From assembly GCA_003150315.1 (NCBI GenBank), contig QAML01000002.1, positions 1-64,000 on the forward strand: 64,000 nucleotides of DNA, read 5' to 3'. The DNA is from Prevotellaceae bacterium (lineage in GTDB: Bacteria > Bacteroidota > Bacteroidia > Bacteroidales > Bacteroidaceae). A program made the position numbers and the translations under genes. A model generated the notes under the pieces. The model saw only the letters and a program-made list of their open reading frames with translations, did no database searches and was not told the DNA's origin. Positions 62,805-64,000 of the stretch are shown here, piece after piece. Every line of letters begins with the position of its first letter. Positions within the stretch are counted from its first letter, which is position 1.

Positions 62805-63716
62805 TTAGAACAGTTTCGATGGATATACGCCTTCGTCGATGAGCTTTTGGATTTTGTCCACAGTGCCCTGGCGATCCTCGGGATAGGTTACGCCGAACCA
62901 TTTGCTTGCTGTGTCGAGCACTTCAACGGTTGCGGTGTTTTCCTTGATGAGTTTGTCAACCATCAAAGGAATGAAGAATTCGCTCTTGAGGTTTGCCATG
63001 TTCTTGGGATCGGACAGGAACGACTTGAAATAGTCTTTGCTATATTCAAAGTAGTCGGGTGTGAATCCCCAGAAATTCATGCTTACCGGCGTTTTATCAT
63101 CAATTGTTACCCATTTCTCGTTTTCGTCGAGATATTGTACGTCGCCGTTGTGGCGTTCTATCTTGGTGCGCTCCACAACATCGGTCAGAAGATTTTCGGA
63201 ATTGGTTGCGCACACACCACGTGATACGGTGCCGCTCTCACTAAGGGTGTTGCCTACGCGGAAACCGACCATGGCATATTTGTTCTTGGAGCCTTCGGGA
63301 AGATTTGAGAGGAATTTGCCCATAACCTCGAACGAATCGCGACCGTAAAAGTCATCGCAGTTAACAATACCGAACGGTTCGTTAATTACGCTCTCTCCCA
63401 TCATCAAAGCGTGGTTCGTGCCCCAAGGTTTTGTTCTTCCTTCGGGAACGGTGAAGCCTTCGGGCAGTGCGTCGAGAGACTGGAACACCAGTTCGCAGGG
63501 AATATGACCTTCGTACTTTGAAATGATTTTCTTGCGGAAGTCTTCCTCGAAATCTTTACGTATTACGAATACCAGTTTGCCAAATCCGGCGTGAATGGCA
63601 TCGTAGATGGAATAGTCCATGATGGTTTCGCCGTTAGGACCGAGCCCGTCAAGCTGTTTCAAACCACCATATCGGCTGCCCATTCCGGCAGCAAGCAGAA
63701 ACAATGTAGGTTTCAT
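62805..63716 (-). CDS. Sugar-phosphate nucleotidyltransferase
   Basis: 303 residues. Rossmann-like nucleotidyltransferase with the LLAAGMGSRYGGLKQ signature (NTP binding, about residues 6-20) and a metal-binding pair in NCDDFYG. The C-terminal half (residues 200-300) is distinct from classic RmlA/GalU. Relatives act in cell-wall sugar recycling (MurU-like) or polysaccharide synthesis; the exact sugar cannot be told. Monocistronic within the window. Confidence 0.88.
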   Translation of the reverse strand: MKPTLFLLAAGMGSRYGGLKQLDGLGPNGETIMDYSIYDAIHAGFGKLVFVIRKDFEEDFRKKIISKYEGHIPCELVFQSLDALPEGFTVPEGRTKPWGTNHALMMGESVINEPFGIVNCDDFYGRDSFEVMGKFLSNLPEGSKNKYAMVGFRVGNTLSESGTVSRGVCATNSENLLTDVVERTKIERHNGDVQYLDENEKWVTIDDKTPVSMNFWGFTPDYFEYSKDYFKSFLSDPKNMANLKSEFFIPLMVDKLIKENTATVEVLDTASKWFGVTYPEDRQGTVDKIQKLIDEGVYPSKLF

Positions 63717-64000
63717 ATCTCTATTATTTATATTGTATATAAACTGTATGTGTTGTCTGTGTCGGAGTGCGGTGAAAACATCCGCATCTGTCTAACAAAC
63801 TGTAAAATTACTCTTTTTTTCAGACCCGATAAAATTTTATGCTGTTTTTCTTGAAAGACGTGTTTCCTATTTTACTTTATGATTTTGTCAGACCAATAAA
63901 AAATGGCAAATTTGCAAAATACGATAATTTGGGCAAGTTGCGGCATGGACGTTTGGCTTCGGCACTTGCCATGAAACAAAACGGAAATGAAAAATCTGAT
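63717..64000. other. Non-coding region at window end
   Basis: Upstream region of the nucleotidyltransferase gene. No gene or full promoter match was recognised; TACAGTTTG (minus strand, near 63810) is a near match with one extra base. Confidence 0.4.

Noticed and set aside
1..64000. TAG recoded as an amino acid, suggested by the two in-frame TAG codons in mod and higB
   Set aside because: Conserved genes end normally at TAG (rpsJ ends in TAG followed by TAA; res, the MATE gene and others also use TAG), so TAG works as a stop. Local nonsense mutations are simpler.

Overview
The window looks like a chromosomal segment of a gut- or oral-type Bacteroidales bacterium, most likely Prevotella-like. 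Four things point there. Promoters match the Bacteroidetes form TTTG-N19/20-TAnnTTTG (for example upstream of rpsL at 7291 and of a toxin-antitoxin pair at 27825). Most starts lack a Shine-Dalgarno sequence. The ribosomal genes run S12-S7-EF-G-S10-L3 ... SecY-Map-IF1-L36-S13-S11-S4-RpoA-L17 without tuf or adk. Several exported proteins end in a type-IX-like C-terminal tail. No rRNA, tRNA, CRISPR array or transposase gene was seen.

Layout. 1-5457: a type III restriction-modification locus (mod, a RhuM-family gene, res). 5657-7042: a MATE efflux pump. 7291-25420: one long str/S10/spc/alpha ribosomal superoperon with promoter and terminator. 25449-30328: an accessory island with a three-gene minus-strand operon of exported or Cys/Gly/Ser-rich proteins (one frame-broken), a HigB/HigA-like pair whose toxin carries a premature amber stop, and a lipoprotein plus outer-membrane-barrel pair. 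30370-31590: a TIM-barrel hydrolase. 31920-34322: PII regulator, ammonium transporter and outer-membrane protein. 34834-38508: metA, a U32/RlhA-like protein and a zinc-ribbon membrane lipoprotein, tightly overlapping. 38769-42485 (minus): a C69 dipeptidase and an operon of exported redox proteins (flavodoxin, antibiotic-biosynthesis-monooxygenase fold, CMD-cupin fusion). 43205-51064: ABC-F ATPase, M13 metallopeptidase, a nucleotidyltransferase fused to an aminotransferase-like domain, and a surface protein with an internal repeat. 51250-62289: nagA (minus), then a glycan-degradation cluster (GH2 beta-galactosidase, lectin-like protein, sialate O-acetylesterase, triplicated TIM-barrel hydrolase) with no SusC/SusD. 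62805-63716 (minus): a sugar nucleotidyltransferase.

The strongest unexplained signal is a dispersed intergenic repeat at seven sites (1-70, 34498, 38571, 42852, 47309, 52670, 62581). Each is a head-to-tail array of two to five palindromic units of exactly 21 bp, followed at a fixed 14-15 nt by a conserved tail (CTGAWAAACAAYGACTTA...). A second, unrelated-sequence element at 28692-28770 has the same 21-bp period. Other points of note are a GH protein with three barrels of which only the first keeps its catalytic glutamates, an aminotransferase fold lacking its PLP lysine, two genes cut by in-frame TAG codons, and a gene whose two halves meet at a GGGAAAT slippery sequence.
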